Shown: positions 7,062 to 15,923, numbered from the stretch's first letter. The stretch is DNA of 29,362 nucleotides from Bacillota bacterium (GCA_030706015.1 JAUZPI010000054.1:1-29362); one strand, 5' to 3'. The notes: generated from the sequence alone by a model not told the origin. Numbers and translations: made by a program.

Positions 7062-8819
7062 TTAACATACCTCTACCTTATTATTTGAAAATTGTTTACT
7101 ATAAAGCTTCATGTAACTTCCGCCCATAGACACCAATTGATCATGTGTACCCCTTTCAACAATTCGCCCATGCTCTAAAACAAAAATCTCATCTGCATTT
7201 TTAATTGTAGAGAAGCGATGGGCAACAATAATAGCTGTATTGTCTTTAAGTATCTTATCTAAAGCATCCTGCACTAGTGCCTCCGATTCAGTATCCAATG
7301 CTGATGTAGGTTCATCTAATAATAATAAAGGTGCTTTCTTTAAAGCTGCTCTAGCCAAGGCTATTCTTTGACGCTGTCCTCCCGAAAGCTTCACTCCCCT
7401 TTCTCCCACCATAGTTTGAAAACCTTGTGGTAATGCCATTATAAACTCATAAGCATTTGCAACTTTTGCTGCTTCAATAATTTCATCAATTGTTGCATCT
7501 AGTCTTCCATAAGCTATGTTCTCCATAATGGAAACTGGATAGAGATATGTATCCTGTGAAACCAAAGAAATATTTTCTCGCAGGCTGTGTAAATTCATAT
7601 CATTTATGTTATTGCCAAAGATATCAATATATCCGCTTTCTGCAAACTGAAAGCCGCAATTAAGTTTTATCAATGTACTCTTTCCACAGCCGCTGTGTCC
7701 AACTAATGCTATCTTTTTACCCTTCTCAATACGAATATTAAAATTATCTAGTATTTTACGCTCTTTGGTATAACCAAAGGTAACCTCTCTCATTTCAATG
7801 CATATCTTACTCTTACTGTCAGCCTCCTTACCGCCTTCTCTTTCAGCTTCCCAATCTAGTACTTCAAGCACTCTTTCTGAAGCTCCAGCAGTACTTTTTA
7901 TCTTAGTTACCTTATCAAAGATAAATGCTAACGGCCAGGAAACATATTGCAAAAGATATATGAAGGCTAAAAATTCTCCCGGTGTAAGAAAACCTTTTAT
8001 GGAAAGATAACTGCCATAAATTATACATATAACAGGTGGTGCTGCTCTCAGTAATACATGCATAGGTATAGCTAAGACATTTATTGTAATTTCCTTTAGA
8101 GAATACTTTAATGAGCTTTTAATTTCTGAATCATATCGCCTACACATGATTCCTTCCATATTGAAAGCTTTAACCATTCCTATACCATTTACAGCATCCT
8201 GAACGACAGAATTAGCCCTGCCTTTAAATTCTTGATTCTGCCTAGAATACCTTTTCACGTAATTGGCCATAAAATTTATTCCTAAAAGAGCAAGAGGTGT
8301 TAACACTATACTTGCTGTTAGCAGCCTCCAATTAATTATGCTTAAATAAATTACAGTGGCAATTAGCATAAAAAAATCAATAAAAAAACTAATAAAATCT
8401 TGTCCGAAGAATTGCTGTACAGAAGCTGCATCGTTATTAAATCTGGATAATAAATCACCGGAAGGATTCTCTTCAAAAAAGACAACTGGAAGCTTTTGAA
8501 GATGTTTATAGAAGGTTAATCTGAAGTCCTTCATGGAGCTTGAGAAAAAATAACCATATAAGAACTTCTGAAGATAGGTAGTTACTGCCCCAATAATTAT
8601 GGCAGTTATCATAATAACAATATAAAATTTAATACTTATTAATTCCCTCCTTAATGATAAATTCACTATGTTTTCAATTAAATATCCTTGTAAAATACCA
8701 ATAAAGGTACTAATGGCGGATGCAAATAGAAACAATACTAAAAAGAGTTTATAGGGTTTAAAAAAAGAAAACATCCGCTTCATTATTGTTAAAGTAGAAT
8801 AAGTGTTTTCGCTAGTCAT
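7062..8819 (-). CDS. ABC exporter half-transporter, first subunit
   Basis: This 585-residue type I ABC exporter half-molecule has the six-helix membrane domain at about residues 20-310 (FFEENPSGDLLSRFNND is the conserved coupling segment). The ATPase domain at about 340-585 has Walker A GHSGCGKST at 374-382, LSGGQ at 478-482, Walker B LLLLDE with Glu 503 and switch His 534. All catalytic residues are present. It follows the AraC-type regulator by 51 bases and is followed after one base by its partner. GGAGGG precedes the ATG, and the first GGA of that stretch falls inside a hairpin (8829-8848). It is likely half of a heterodimeric multidrug-type exporter controlled by the upstream regulator. 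Confidence 0.95.
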   Translation of the reverse strand: MTSENTYSTLTIMKRMFSFFKPYKLFLVLFLFASAISTFIGILQGYLIENIVNLSLRRELISIKFYIVIMITAIIIGAVTTYLQKFLYGYFFSSSMKDFRLTFYKHLQKLPVVFFEENPSGDLLSRFNNDAASVQQFFGQDFISFFIDFFMLIATVIYLSIINWRLLTASIVLTPLALLGINFMANYVKRYSRQNQEFKGRANSVVQDAVNGIGMVKAFNMEGIMCRRYDSEIKSSLKYSLKEITINVLAIPMHVLLRAAPPVICIIYGSYLSIKGFLTPGEFLAFIYLLQYVSWPLAFIFDKVTKIKSTAGASERVLEVLDWEAEREGGKEADSKSKICIEMREVTFGYTKERKILDNFNIRIEKGKKIALVGHSGCGKSTLIKLNCGFQFAESGYIDIFGNNINDMNLHSLRENISLVSQDTYLYPVSIMENIAYGRLDATIDEIIEAAKVANAYEFIMALPQGFQTMVGERGVKLSGGQRQRIALARAALKKAPLLLLDEPTSALDTESEALVQDALDKILKDNTAIIVAHRFSTIKNADEIFVLEHGRIVERGTHDQLVSMGGSYMKLYSKQFSNNKVEVC

Positions 8820-8828
8820 ATAAATCCC

Positions 8829-8848
8829 TCCATTAACTAATTAATGGA
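8829..8848 (-). promoter_or_regulatory. Inverted repeat overlapping the ribosome binding site of the first ABC gene
   Basis: TCCATTAA (8829-8836) and TTAATGGA (8841-8848) form an 8-bp perfect inverted repeat with a 4-base loop, between the araC-type gene and the ABC gene. On the minus-strand RNA its 3' arm ends in UGGA, which is the start of the Shine-Dalgarno stretch GGAGGG. It could be a protein operator or a hairpin that limits translation. Nothing in the sequence decides between them. Confidence 0.5.
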
Positions 8849-8870
8849 AACCGTTAATAATATCCCTGCA

Positions 8871-9788
8871 TTAGCGTTTCTCCACAGGTACCCAAACCTC
8901 AGCTAAATATCCCTTTTTAGTTAAAAATCGCTTTTCAATCTCTGGTAACTTAGACATATGCTCATACCCTGATGTTTGAAACCATTCGGGAAGCCTCTTC
9001 CAAATATTCGTTATTGTATCAAGTTCCTCATGGTCATTTGCCTTTCCATGCATACTAAACACAGCCCAGGTTGCTTTTGGTATTTCAAGCACTTCAAATC
9101 CGCTGGGCACTCCCTGACCAGGATAGTCTCCAGCTACCATAAATCTAAAGCCATCCTTTTCGAATCCGTAAAATGTAAATAACCCTCCTAGCGGTCTATC
9201 GCTTTTATCTCCTATTATAGTTTCATTAGTTAGCTCCTCAAAGGGTCCATAGTTCATAACATCCAGTATGCTTTGAACCGTGCCATTTTCAATACTTTCG
9301 GCTACAAATTTCCTAATCTCTTCATACTGTTCTGTTTCATGATATGATACTTTAACAGATTTACCAAAAACCTTTGAAGCTTCTGCTTCCTCAATTCTGT
9401 AATTCATCTCCATATCACCTTTAATGGAAATATGAAAAGATAATCTAGGGTAGGCTTTAAGTTGTACACCTTTTTCTCTTGCTATGGTCGGGGTAACTCC
9501 ATGAATATTTTGAAAAGCGCGGGTAAAGGAAACCGGAGAATCATAACTATACTTCATTGCCAAATCAATAATTTTGATTTCACTATTCTGCAGCTCAAAG
9601 GCGGCAAGAGTTAGTCTTCTTCTCCTGATGTAATCAGAAAGAGGTACCTCAGTAATAAAAGAAAACATTCTCTGAAAATGATATACAGAACAACAGGCTA
9701 TTTTAGCAACTTCCTCAAGGTTAATTTCACCTGTAAGATTTTCTTCAATATAGTTAATAGCTCCATTCATCCTATCTAGCCAGTCCAT
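8871..9788 (-). CDS. AraC-family regulator with GyrI-like drug-binding domain
   Basis: This 305-residue protein has an N-terminal AraC DNA-binding domain with two helix-turn-helix units at about residues 5-105 (INLEEVAKIACCSVYHFQRMF, in two overlapping parts, and IKIIDLAMKYSYDSPVSFTRAF). The C-terminal half, about 125-305, is a GyrI-like effector-binding domain; the typical ending SGYEHMSKLPEIE and AEVWVPV is visible. Rob and BmrR use the same fold to bind drugs. The first in-frame ATG is at 9821, but AAGGAGG lies 8 bases before the ATG at 9788, which is therefore chosen. The two ABC exporter genes follow on the same strand, so the likely job is to sense a toxic compound and switch on its export. 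Confidence 0.93.
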   Translation of the reverse strand: MDWLDRMNGAINYIEENLTGEINLEEVAKIACCSVYHFQRMFSFITEVPLSDYIRRRRLTLAAFELQNSEIKIIDLAMKYSYDSPVSFTRAFQNIHGVTPTIAREKGVQLKAYPRLSFHISIKGDMEMNYRIEEAEASKVFGKSVKVSYHETEQYEEIRKFVAESIENGTVQSILDVMNYGPFEELTNETIIGDKSDRPLGGLFTFYGFEKDGFRFMVAGDYPGQGVPSGFEVLEIPKATWAVFSMHGKANDHEELDTITNIWKRLPEWFQTSGYEHMSKLPEIEKRFLTKKGYLAEVWVPVEKR

Positions 9789-10073
9789 TATTAACGCCTC
9801 CTTAATAATCGAGTATATCAATAAAAATAGATTTCATCGCAACTTTTCATGCACCAATTTGTTTGCTTATATTGTACCACAATAAACCAAAAGTCATTTT
9901 TTATTAATAACAAACGTCCTTAATATCAGAAACAATAAGAAATCGTTGTCACCAAGAAGAAATCTAAACTTATTTTAAATCACCAATTGCAATAATGTCA
10001 TAAACAAGGTATTATATTTATGTAAAATTTGAGGATATACACTATAATTCTTTATGAAAAAGGAGTTTAATCT

Positions 10074-10310
10074 ATGAAAGCAGTTTACAAAAATCCTAAA
10101 GAGTTAGCAACAAAAGTTATGGACTTAGTCGATTCTTATAGAGATGGATTGATTACCTACGAAAAATTTGAAGCCACAATGATTATTCTTATCGAAAATA
10201 ACGAGGACAGAATTTATAAGAATGGATTTATGCCTACTAAATTAGTTAGTGTAATAGGGGAAGATAGAAAAGAACTAATTGATGAAGTAGCAAGTAAATT
10301 AAATAAATAA
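10074..10310 (+). CDS. Small clostridial protein, TIGR04540-like
   Basis: This 78-residue soluble, charged protein (MKAVYKNPKELATKVMDLVD at the start, EDRIYKNGFMPTKLVSVIGEDR near the middle) resembles, from memory, the clostridial family TIGR04540, whose function is unknown. There is no signal peptide, membrane helix or cysteine. AAGGAG precedes the ATG, and a TATAAT at 10043-10048 is a likely -10 with a weak -35. It stands alone between a minus-strand regulator gene on each side and ends in a good terminator. Confidence 0.85.
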   Translation: MKAVYKNPKELATKVMDLVDSYRDGLITYEKFEATMIILIENNEDRIYKNGFMPTKLVSVIGEDRKELIDEVASKLNK

Positions 10311-10315
10311 TAAGA

Positions 10316-10345
10316 AAAACGGAGGCTATCTTAAGTCTCCGTTTT
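10316..10345. terminator. Bidirectional terminator
   Basis: AAAACGGAG (10316-10324) pairs perfectly with CTCCGTTTT (10337-10345) around a 12-base loop. The plus-strand tail is ATTTA after TTTT, and the minus-strand side also ends in a T-rich run. It lies between the convergent ends of the 78-aa gene and the response-regulator gene and probably serves both. Confidence 0.85.
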
Positions 10346-10375
10346 ATTTATGAATTCAATTGCTTAAGTAAAAAA

Positions 10376-11029
10376 CTAACTATGCTTTTGCATATATAAA
10401 ACCAATTCACTTCTGTTGCTTAACTCTAGCTTTTCAAGTATTTTAGATACATAATTTTTCACAGTACCTTCTGTAACAAACAAGGCTTCGCTAATAGCCT
10501 TATTACTTTTTCCCTGTGCCACATGCTCTGCTACTTCTCTCTCCCTTTGAGTAAGCAAATGCAGTAGATTTTCTTCTTTAACATTATCCGAGTGAGCATC
10601 TTTTTTATTCATAGAATTCAGCGCTTGTACAACCTTTAAAGTAACCTTTGGATTTAGAAGAACATTACCTTCATAGGCGCTTTTAATAGAATCAATTATT
10701 TCCTTTGAACCTGAGTCCTTAAGTATATATCCATCCGCTCCATTCTTAAGCACATCAAAGATATATTCATCCTCATTAAAGGTAGTTAAAATAATTATCT
10801 TGATTTCAGGGTATTTTTCTTTAACCAATTTTGTTGCTTCTATACCATTCATCACTGGCATTCTTATATCCATTAATATAACTTCAGGCTTGCTGGCTTC
10901 AAGAAATTTCAATAATTCTTCACCATTGCAGGCTTCTCCTATAACCTCTATCTCCTCATGAAGACTTAATATCATTTTAAGTCCTTCTCTTACAATCTCC
11001 TGGTCATCTACAATTACCACCTTAATCAT
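10376..11029 (-). CDS. NarL/LuxR-type response regulator (LnrK-like)
   Basis: This 217-residue protein has a receiver domain at 1-120 with acidic D8 and D9, phospho-acceptor D54 (LMDIRMP), Thr 82 or 83 and Lys 104. A LuxR-type helix-turn-helix follows at about 158-213 (LTQREREVAEHVAQGKSNKA, then VTEGTVKNYVSKIL). GGAGGAG precedes the ATG. It lies 29 bases after its sensor kinase and is divergent from an ABC-2 exporter operon. The layout and lengths match the LnrJK-LnrLMN (YfiJK-YfiLMN) locus of Bacillus, so it probably activates the exporter when the kinase senses a membrane-active compound. The analogy is from family knowledge, not from an alignment. Confidence 0.95.
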   Translation of the reverse strand: MIKVVIVDDQEIVREGLKMILSLHEEIEVIGEACNGEELLKFLEASKPEVILMDIRMPVMNGIEATKLVKEKYPEIKIIILTTFNEDEYIFDVLKNGADGYILKDSGSKEIIDSIKSAYEGNVLLNPKVTLKVVQALNSMNKKDAHSDNVKEENLLHLLTQREREVAEHVAQGKSNKAISEALFVTEGTVKNYVSKILEKLELSNRSELVLYMQKHS

Positions 11030-11058
11030 TTTTAGCTCCTCCCCATAAAAATAAGCTC

Positions 11059-12219
11059 CTAAAGTTCTGGAATAGTTGCTTCAATCGCAAATCCAATTCC
11101 TTTTCCTGAAATAAAATCCACTTTTCCTCCCAGAGCATTTATTCTATCTTCTATACCTCTAACTCCGTTAGATTTTACTATAGTATCACACTCTAAACCA
11201 TTATTTTTAACCTTTAAAACAATGATGCCTGAACTTTTAAGTATTTCTACATTAAATACCGTAGCTTTTCCATGCTTAATGCCGTTGGTAACCGCTTCTC
11301 TCACTGTTTTATAAATACAGTTTTTAATGTCAGGGTTCACCTCTTCTACACTATCTTCCATATCTAAATTTAACCTTATACTATTTGTTTCCTTAAACTT
11401 TTGAAAAAGCTCAATAATCGCTTGTCTCAATTTTTCTACAGAAACCTCTTCTTTAAGAAGACTTACTGCCTTTCTTAAATCAATAATACAATCCTTTGAA
11501 AGATTTTGAGCTTTGTTTATAACTTCCTTTGCCTTTTCTGGTTTTAAATCCACAACGTTTTCCGCGTATTCCAAATTCATTTTTAATGCTACAAGAGAAT
11601 GCCCTATGGAATCATGAAGTTCCTGTGCTATTCTCGTTCTTTCCTTTGCAATAGTGAGCTCCTCAATCTTAGCTGTATATTCCTTTAAAGTTAAGTTTAC
11701 CTCTCTCAATTCTTCATTTAAATGATCTACCTTTACCTTTTCAACTACAAGATTCCTAAATAATAACACTATAAAAAGTGATACTAAATAACTAAATACT
11801 ATGCTGCCAATAGAATAAATGTCAGATAAATCAAAGCGTGTACTAGCTAAACAAAAAGTAACCCCTTCAAAAATAACAGCCCATATTGCTACCTTTTTCT
11901 CAGTTACAATTAATTCAATAAGAAGAACAATATTATAAAGCTGTGTTCCAAATGATGACAGTCTATACGATAAGAAGCCAAGACTTATTACACTTACTGC
12001 ATATGAAAAGTAAAACCATATATCTCTATTCCGCTTTAAGTAACTCTTTCTTATGTAATTGTTACCCTCAAAAACTAAAACTAAAGCAATTAAAACAATA
12101 GTAATGTTTTTATCCGTATTATTATCTCTCAATATTTGATGTAATATTGAAAACATAGCAAAATATCGTGTGGTTTTTAGTGCAGCTAATCTTCTTCTTT
12201 GGGCTTGCGACATATCCAT
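11059..12219 (-). CDS. Membrane sensor histidine kinase (LnrJ-like)
   Basis: This is a HisKA_3-type kinase of about 386 residues from the start chosen here. The N-terminal part holds four or five membrane helices with little outside the membrane, which is typical of kinases sensing membrane stress. A short coiled coil follows, then the phosphorylation motif RIAQELHDSIGHS with the acceptor His near residue 202, and a C-terminal ATPase domain (VREAVTNGIKHG, GVRGIEDRINALGGK). An earlier ATG at 12252 would add 11 residues. However, an extended -10 (TGATATAAT, 12261-12253) abuts that ATG, so transcription probably starts after it, while GGAAGG lies 9 bases before the ATG at 12219. Its partner is the response regulator that follows. 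Confidence 0.92.
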   Translation of the reverse strand: MDMSQAQRRRLAALKTTRYFAMFSILHQILRDNNTDKNITIVLIALVLVFEGNNYIRKSYLKRNRDIWFYFSYAVSVISLGFLSYRLSSFGTQLYNIVLLIELIVTEKKVAIWAVIFEGVTFCLASTRFDLSDIYSIGSIVFSYLVSLFIVLLFRNLVVEKVKVDHLNEELREVNLTLKEYTAKIEELTIAKERTRIAQELHDSIGHSLVALKMNLEYAENVVDLKPEKAKEVINKAQNLSKDCIIDLRKAVSLLKEEVSVEKLRQAIIELFQKFKETNSIRLNLDMEDSVEEVNPDIKNCIYKTVREAVTNGIKHGKATVFNVEILKSSGIIVLKVKNNGLECDTIVKSNGVRGIEDRINALGGKVDFISGKGIGFAIEATIPEL

Positions 12220-12252
12220 AATAAATAACCTTCCAAATTTATTTTTAAACAT

Positions 12253-12261
12253 ATTATATCA
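12253..12261 (-). promoter_or_regulatory. Extended -10 promoter of the kinase operon
   Basis: TGATATAAT on the minus strand is a perfect extended -10. The -35 position offers only a weak match. Transcription would begin near 12246, inside the longest open frame, which supports the internal start at 12219. Confidence 0.55.
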
Positions 12262-12283
12262 TCACTCCCTGAAAATTGAAAAT

Positions 12284-12328
12284 ATTACTAAAGTAATACT
12301 CAAATTGAGTACTATAGTGAATATTCAC
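12284..12328. promoter_or_regulatory. Three adjacent palindromes in the kinase/exporter divergent promoter region
   Basis: Three palindromes follow one another: ATTACT-AA-AGTAAT (12284-12297), TACTCAA-A-TTGAGTA (12297-12311) and the perfect GTGAATATTCAC (12317-12328). The last overlaps where the -35 would be for TACAAT (12345-12350), the likely -10 of the exporter operon, which otherwise lacks a good -35. An activator site in that position would fit the response regulator. Confidence 0.6.
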
Positions 12329-12389
12329 AGCTTTCTCACAGATGTACAATTATCTCATAGAAAATCAAACAACAAGGAGGTTTAAATAA

Positions 12390-13322
12390 ATGCTTCAATT
12401 AATAGATTTAACAAAGAAATACGGAGACTTTACTGCAGTAGATAATATTTCACTTAAAGTAGAGGATGGAGAGGTGTTCGGTTTACTAGGACCAAACGGT
12501 GCTGGAAAATCCACCACGGTATCAATGATAAGTACAGTACTTCAACCTACACAGGGAGAAATAATAGTTAATGGTAAATCACTTAGGCAAAATCCTATAG
12601 ATTGTAAAAAAGTAATGGGTATAGTTCCTCAAGATTTAGCACTATATCAAAGCTTAAGTGCTAAGGACAATCTTGAATTCTTCGGCAGTTTATATGGACT
12701 TTACGGTAAAGAATTAAAAAATAGAGTGGATGAAGTTTTAGATATTATTCAATTAACAGATAAAAGAGACCAGGATGTATGTGAATTTTCAGGCGGTATG
12801 AAGAGAAGAGTTAATATAGGAGCAGCCTTAATGAATAATCCTAAGCTCCTAATACTTGACGAACCTACTGTAGGTATAGATCCTCAATCTAGAAATCACA
12901 TACTGGAAACTGTAAGAAGATTAAACAAAGAGAAAGGAATGACAGTAATTTATACCAGTCACTACATGGAAGAGGTTGAGTTCTTATGTAAAAGAGTTGC
13001 TATAGTTGATCATGGAAAGCTTATGGCATTAGGGACTAAAGAGGAACTTAAAGAAAATTTAAATGCCTGTGATACCCTGACTGTAAGCTTCAATAAAGCC
13101 AGCTCAGCTGCATTAAGTAAGATAAATGACCTACAAGGTGTTGAAAAAACCACCCTGGAAAACAATACAATTTCCATGTTGGTATCTCCGACAAAACGAA
13201 ATGTAATAGATATAGTAGATGACCTTAAAAACCTAGGCATTAAGCTTACAAGCTTCAGATATGATGAAGTAAATTTAGAAAGCATTTTCCTTCAAATGAC
13301 AGGAAAATCTTTAAGAGAATAA
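12390..13322 (+). CDS. ABC-2 exporter ATPase (LnrL-like)
   Basis: This 310-residue ATP-binding subunit powers the two permeases that follow. Its motifs are Walker A GPNGAGKST at 34-42, signature FSGGM at 133-137, Walker B LLILDEPTVGID with Glu 158, and switch His 191. A C-terminal extension of about 90 residues (220-310) is typical of DrrA/BcrA-type drug-export ATPases. AAGGAGG lies 9 bases before the ATG. It is first in a plus-strand operon divergent from the two-component genes. It is most like the YfiL/LnrL branch judging by locus layout. The substrate is probably an amphiphilic antibiotic or lipid-like compound, which is inference. Confidence 0.95.
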   Translation: MLQLIDLTKKYGDFTAVDNISLKVEDGEVFGLLGPNGAGKSTTVSMISTVLQPTQGEIIVNGKSLRQNPIDCKKVMGIVPQDLALYQSLSAKDNLEFFGSLYGLYGKELKNRVDEVLDIIQLTDKRDQDVCEFSGGMKRRVNIGAALMNNPKLLILDEPTVGIDPQSRNHILETVRRLNKEKGMTVIYTSHYMEEVEFLCKRVAIVDHGKLMALGTKEELKENLNACDTLTVSFNKASSAALSKINDLQGVEKTTLENNTISMLVSPTKRNVIDIVDDLKNLGIKLTSFRYDEVNLESIFLQMTGKSLRE

Positions 13323-13337
13323 GCAGGAGGTGTTATT

Positions 13338-14609
13338 TTGAATAAATTATTACGTTTAGTCTTCTTAGATTTTAAACTACTTACAAAAAACAAAACTTTT
13401 TATTTAAAATTAGTATTATTTCCTGCAATTATGATACTTATTCTAGGTACAATATTCAAAGGTTCAGACGCAAAACTCCCAAGCTTTGATTTAGCTTTCT
13501 ACAGTGAAGACAGCAGTATAAGCTATGGTAATAATAATCTAAATCTAGGTACCACTCTTGAAAACAAAGTTCTAAAATCGAAAGAATTAAGTTCCATGAT
13601 AAATATAAAAGAAGTTTCTAATTACAATGAAGGTAAAAACTTAGTAGACAGCGGAAAAGCTTCTGTATTTGTATATATCCCAAAGGATTTCACCAAGGCC
13701 TTTACTGATGATACAAAGATTAGTATCACCTTAATAGGTAACAAAAATAATCCTATAGATAAAAGTATAGTTAATAATATTTTAAATCGCTTTATTCAAA
13801 ATACAAAGACGGTGTTTATTGAGGAAAAGACAGCAGCTAAAGAGCTTAGTTTAAATAATACAATTTCTAAAGAAGCTGCTGAAAAAATAATGAATCAAAT
13901 AGCAAGAGATGATTGTTATTCAGTTGCAATTTCTAAGGTTCCAACAAACAATAAAGCAATCCCTGTGGATGGTATGCAATACTACTCCATTGCTATGGTG
14001 GTGATGTTCTCAATTATAACTGCCTTTACACTAGTTCACGGAATTGTTGAAGACAGACTTAACAACACTCTATTTAGAATAAAATCAACCCCTACTTTAA
14101 ATCTGCAGTACGCTTTAGGCAAACTTGCTGGAATCATATTTGCAGTTGTAATGCAGATGGGCATAGTAATAATTATTACTGGCCTTGTATTTAAAATGAA
14201 ATGGGGCAATCCTCTTGAAATTCTGCTTGTTACAATGATATATGCCTTTTCCATAGGTACTATGGTTCTGCTTTTAGGCTTTACTGCCAAGAATCAAGAT
14301 TCTGTAACCAGCATGGCATCTCCTATACTTTATGGTTTTAGCTTTTTAGGCGGAAGCTTCATTAGTAAATATGGTTTGCCAGATGGCTTAAAAATCGTTC
14401 AAGAAATAATTCCAAATGGAAAAGCAATTAATTCTTATTTAAGAATATGCCAGGGCGGAGGAATTAAGGATATTTATATGGATTTAATAGAACTAGTGCT
14501 AATAGGTTTAGTATTTTTGGTGATATCACTAAAAATATACAGTGGAAGGAAGTGGAACAATAATGCAAATGTTAATAATGATAAAAAAGCAGTTAAAGCT
14601 GCTATTTAG
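13338..14609 (+). CDS. ABC-2 permease, first subunit (LnrM-like)
   Basis: This 423-residue membrane protein has one N-terminal helix (about 24-42), a large extracellular segment (about 45-210) and five or six helices in the C-terminal half. This is the ABC2_membrane_3 architecture. The start codon is TTG, supported by AGGAGGTG 7 bases upstream. It begins 15 bases after the ATPase gene, and its 3' end overlaps the next permease gene by 47 bases, so the two are translationally coupled. With the next gene it would form the export channel. Confidence 0.93.
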   Translation: MNKLLRLVFLDFKLLTKNKTFYLKLVLFPAIMILILGTIFKGSDAKLPSFDLAFYSEDSSISYGNNNLNLGTTLENKVLKSKELSSMINIKEVSNYNEGKNLVDSGKASVFVYIPKDFTKAFTDDTKISITLIGNKNNPIDKSIVNNILNRFIQNTKTVFIEEKTAAKELSLNNTISKEAAEKIMNQIARDDCYSVAISKVPTNNKAIPVDGMQYYSIAMVVMFSIITAFTLVHGIVEDRLNNTLFRIKSTPTLNLQYALGKLAGIIFAVVMQMGIVIIITGLVFKMKWGNPLEILLVTMIYAFSIGTMVLLLGFTAKNQDSVTSMASPILYGFSFLGGSFISKYGLPDGLKIVQEIIPNGKAINSYLRICQGGGIKDIYMDLIELVLIGLVFLVISLKIYSGRKWNNNANVNNDKKAVKAAI

Positions 14610-15729
14610 AAATAGAATTGCTATCTTAGCAACTATATCAGTACCTTTAATTCTAACTTATCTGTTTTCGTTCTCTATGAATAGCAGCAGTACAGAAAAA
14701 TTATATATAGCTGATTCAGATAAAAGTGTTTATTCAAAACAATTAGTAGATACATTAAAGCAGCATAAAGACATAACTGTTGTTAACACCACTGAAGCTG
14801 ATATCAAGAAAAAGGTAGATGATCAAGAAATCTCCCTAGGTCTTGTAATAAACAAAAACTTTGGAGAAGATTTGCTATCTGGAAACACTTTAGATATAAA
14901 ACTGCTTCAAAACTATGAAAACGGTGATTCAGCTGTATTAGAACAAATTATATCTGGAGATGTGTCTACCTTCAAGAAGGTCGTACAGGATTCTAAATAC
15001 ATCTCTAGTGAACTTAATTCCGATAACTACAAGCTTTCTTCTCAAATACTCGGCGATATAAAGAATTCATCAAATATATCTGTGGCAGATAGAAGCTTAA
15101 ATAGTGGTCAAAAAACACAGGACGAGGCAACCCTTAGACTTATAGGTTTCTTAGTAATGTTTATATGGTTCGTAGTGATTCAAGGCTTTAGAACTTTAAT
15201 TGATGAAAAAGAAAACAGTACCTTTAATAGATTATTAAGTACACCTACTAAATACAGTAACTACCTACTGTCAAAAATAATAGCAACTTATATATTTGGA
15301 GCCCTTCACATAGCGGCTATATTAATTGCAGGAAAGTACTTCTTAAAGGTGAGTATTGTAGATAACTTACTTTCCGTAAGCCTTATATTTGCAGCATATT
15401 TGCTGGTGCTAACAAGCATTACAAGTATAATTGTTTTATTTATAAAAAAGCAGCAAAATTTCACTGTAACCTCCTCCATCATTATTACAGTTACAGGACT
15501 TCTTGGAGGCTCTTTCTTCTCCATGGAGATCGCTCCAAGCTACATTCAAACAATTTCAAAATTCACACCAGAAGCTTGGGCAATACAAGCCTTAAAGGAT
15601 GTAATGTTTAACAATAGTGCTCTTACTTTAGAGGTCTTACCTTTAAGCATATTTGTTGGCATAGGAGTATTAGGGCTGATAGTTTCTTCAAGTTTAGTAA
15701 ACTCAAAAATCAAATTTAAATCAGTTTAA
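14563..15729 (+). CDS. ABC-2 permease, second subunit (LnrN-like)
   Basis: This 388-residue membrane protein has the same architecture as the previous gene: a helix at about 18-38, an extracellular region to about 190, then five or six helices. The ATG at 14563 is preceded by AAGGAAG at 9 bases. A further in-frame GTG at 14542 is upstream of that ribosome binding site and is not used. The start lies inside the end of the first permease gene. Paralogous permeases side by side are typical of the LnrMN pair. Confidence 0.93.
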   Translation: MQMLIMIKKQLKLLFRNRIAILATISVPLILTYLFSFSMNSSSTEKLYIADSDKSVYSKQLVDTLKQHKDITVVNTTEADIKKKVDDQEISLGLVINKNFGEDLLSGNTLDIKLLQNYENGDSAVLEQIISGDVSTFKKVVQDSKYISSELNSDNYKLSSQILGDIKNSSNISVADRSLNSGQKTQDEATLRLIGFLVMFIWFVVIQGFRTLIDEKENSTFNRLLSTPTKYSNYLLSKIIATYIFGALHIAAILIAGKYFLKVSIVDNLLSVSLIFAAYLLVLTSITSIIVLFIKKQQNFTVTSSIIITVTGLLGGSFFSMEIAPSYIQTISKFTPEAWAIQALKDVMFNNSALTLEVLPLSIFVGIGVLGLIVSSSLVNSKIKFKSV

Positions 15730-15749
15730 TATTTTGTGAGGTGTTAATT

Positions 15750-15923
15750 ATGGGTATATTAATAATTCAGTTAATCGCTGGTGTTTTGATAAATATTTTC
15801 ATAGGAAAGCTTGCAACAGTGATTTTTAGAAAAGATAATAGAAGTGCAAGAATACCATTGAGATTTATAGGTCTATTCCTTGTCATTAATTCAGTAATAG
15901 GTCTATCTCATATATTAAGATAA
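15750..15923 (+). CDS. Two-helix membrane peptide at the end of the exporter operon
   Basis: This 57-residue protein has two predicted helices, at about 2-25 (GILIIQLIAGVLINIFIG) and 37-54 (RFIGLFLVINSVIGLSHI), separated by a basic loop (RKDNRSARIPL). I do not recognise the family. An in-frame GTG at 15741 sits within the GAGGTG ribosome binding site, so the ATG at 15750, 6 bases after it, is the start. It follows the second permease by 20 bases and is surely in that operon. It could be an accessory subunit or a regulatory peptide for the exporter or kinase. Confidence 0.8.
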   Translation: MGILIIQLIAGVLINIFIGKLATVIFRKDNRSARIPLRFIGLFLVINSVIGLSHILR

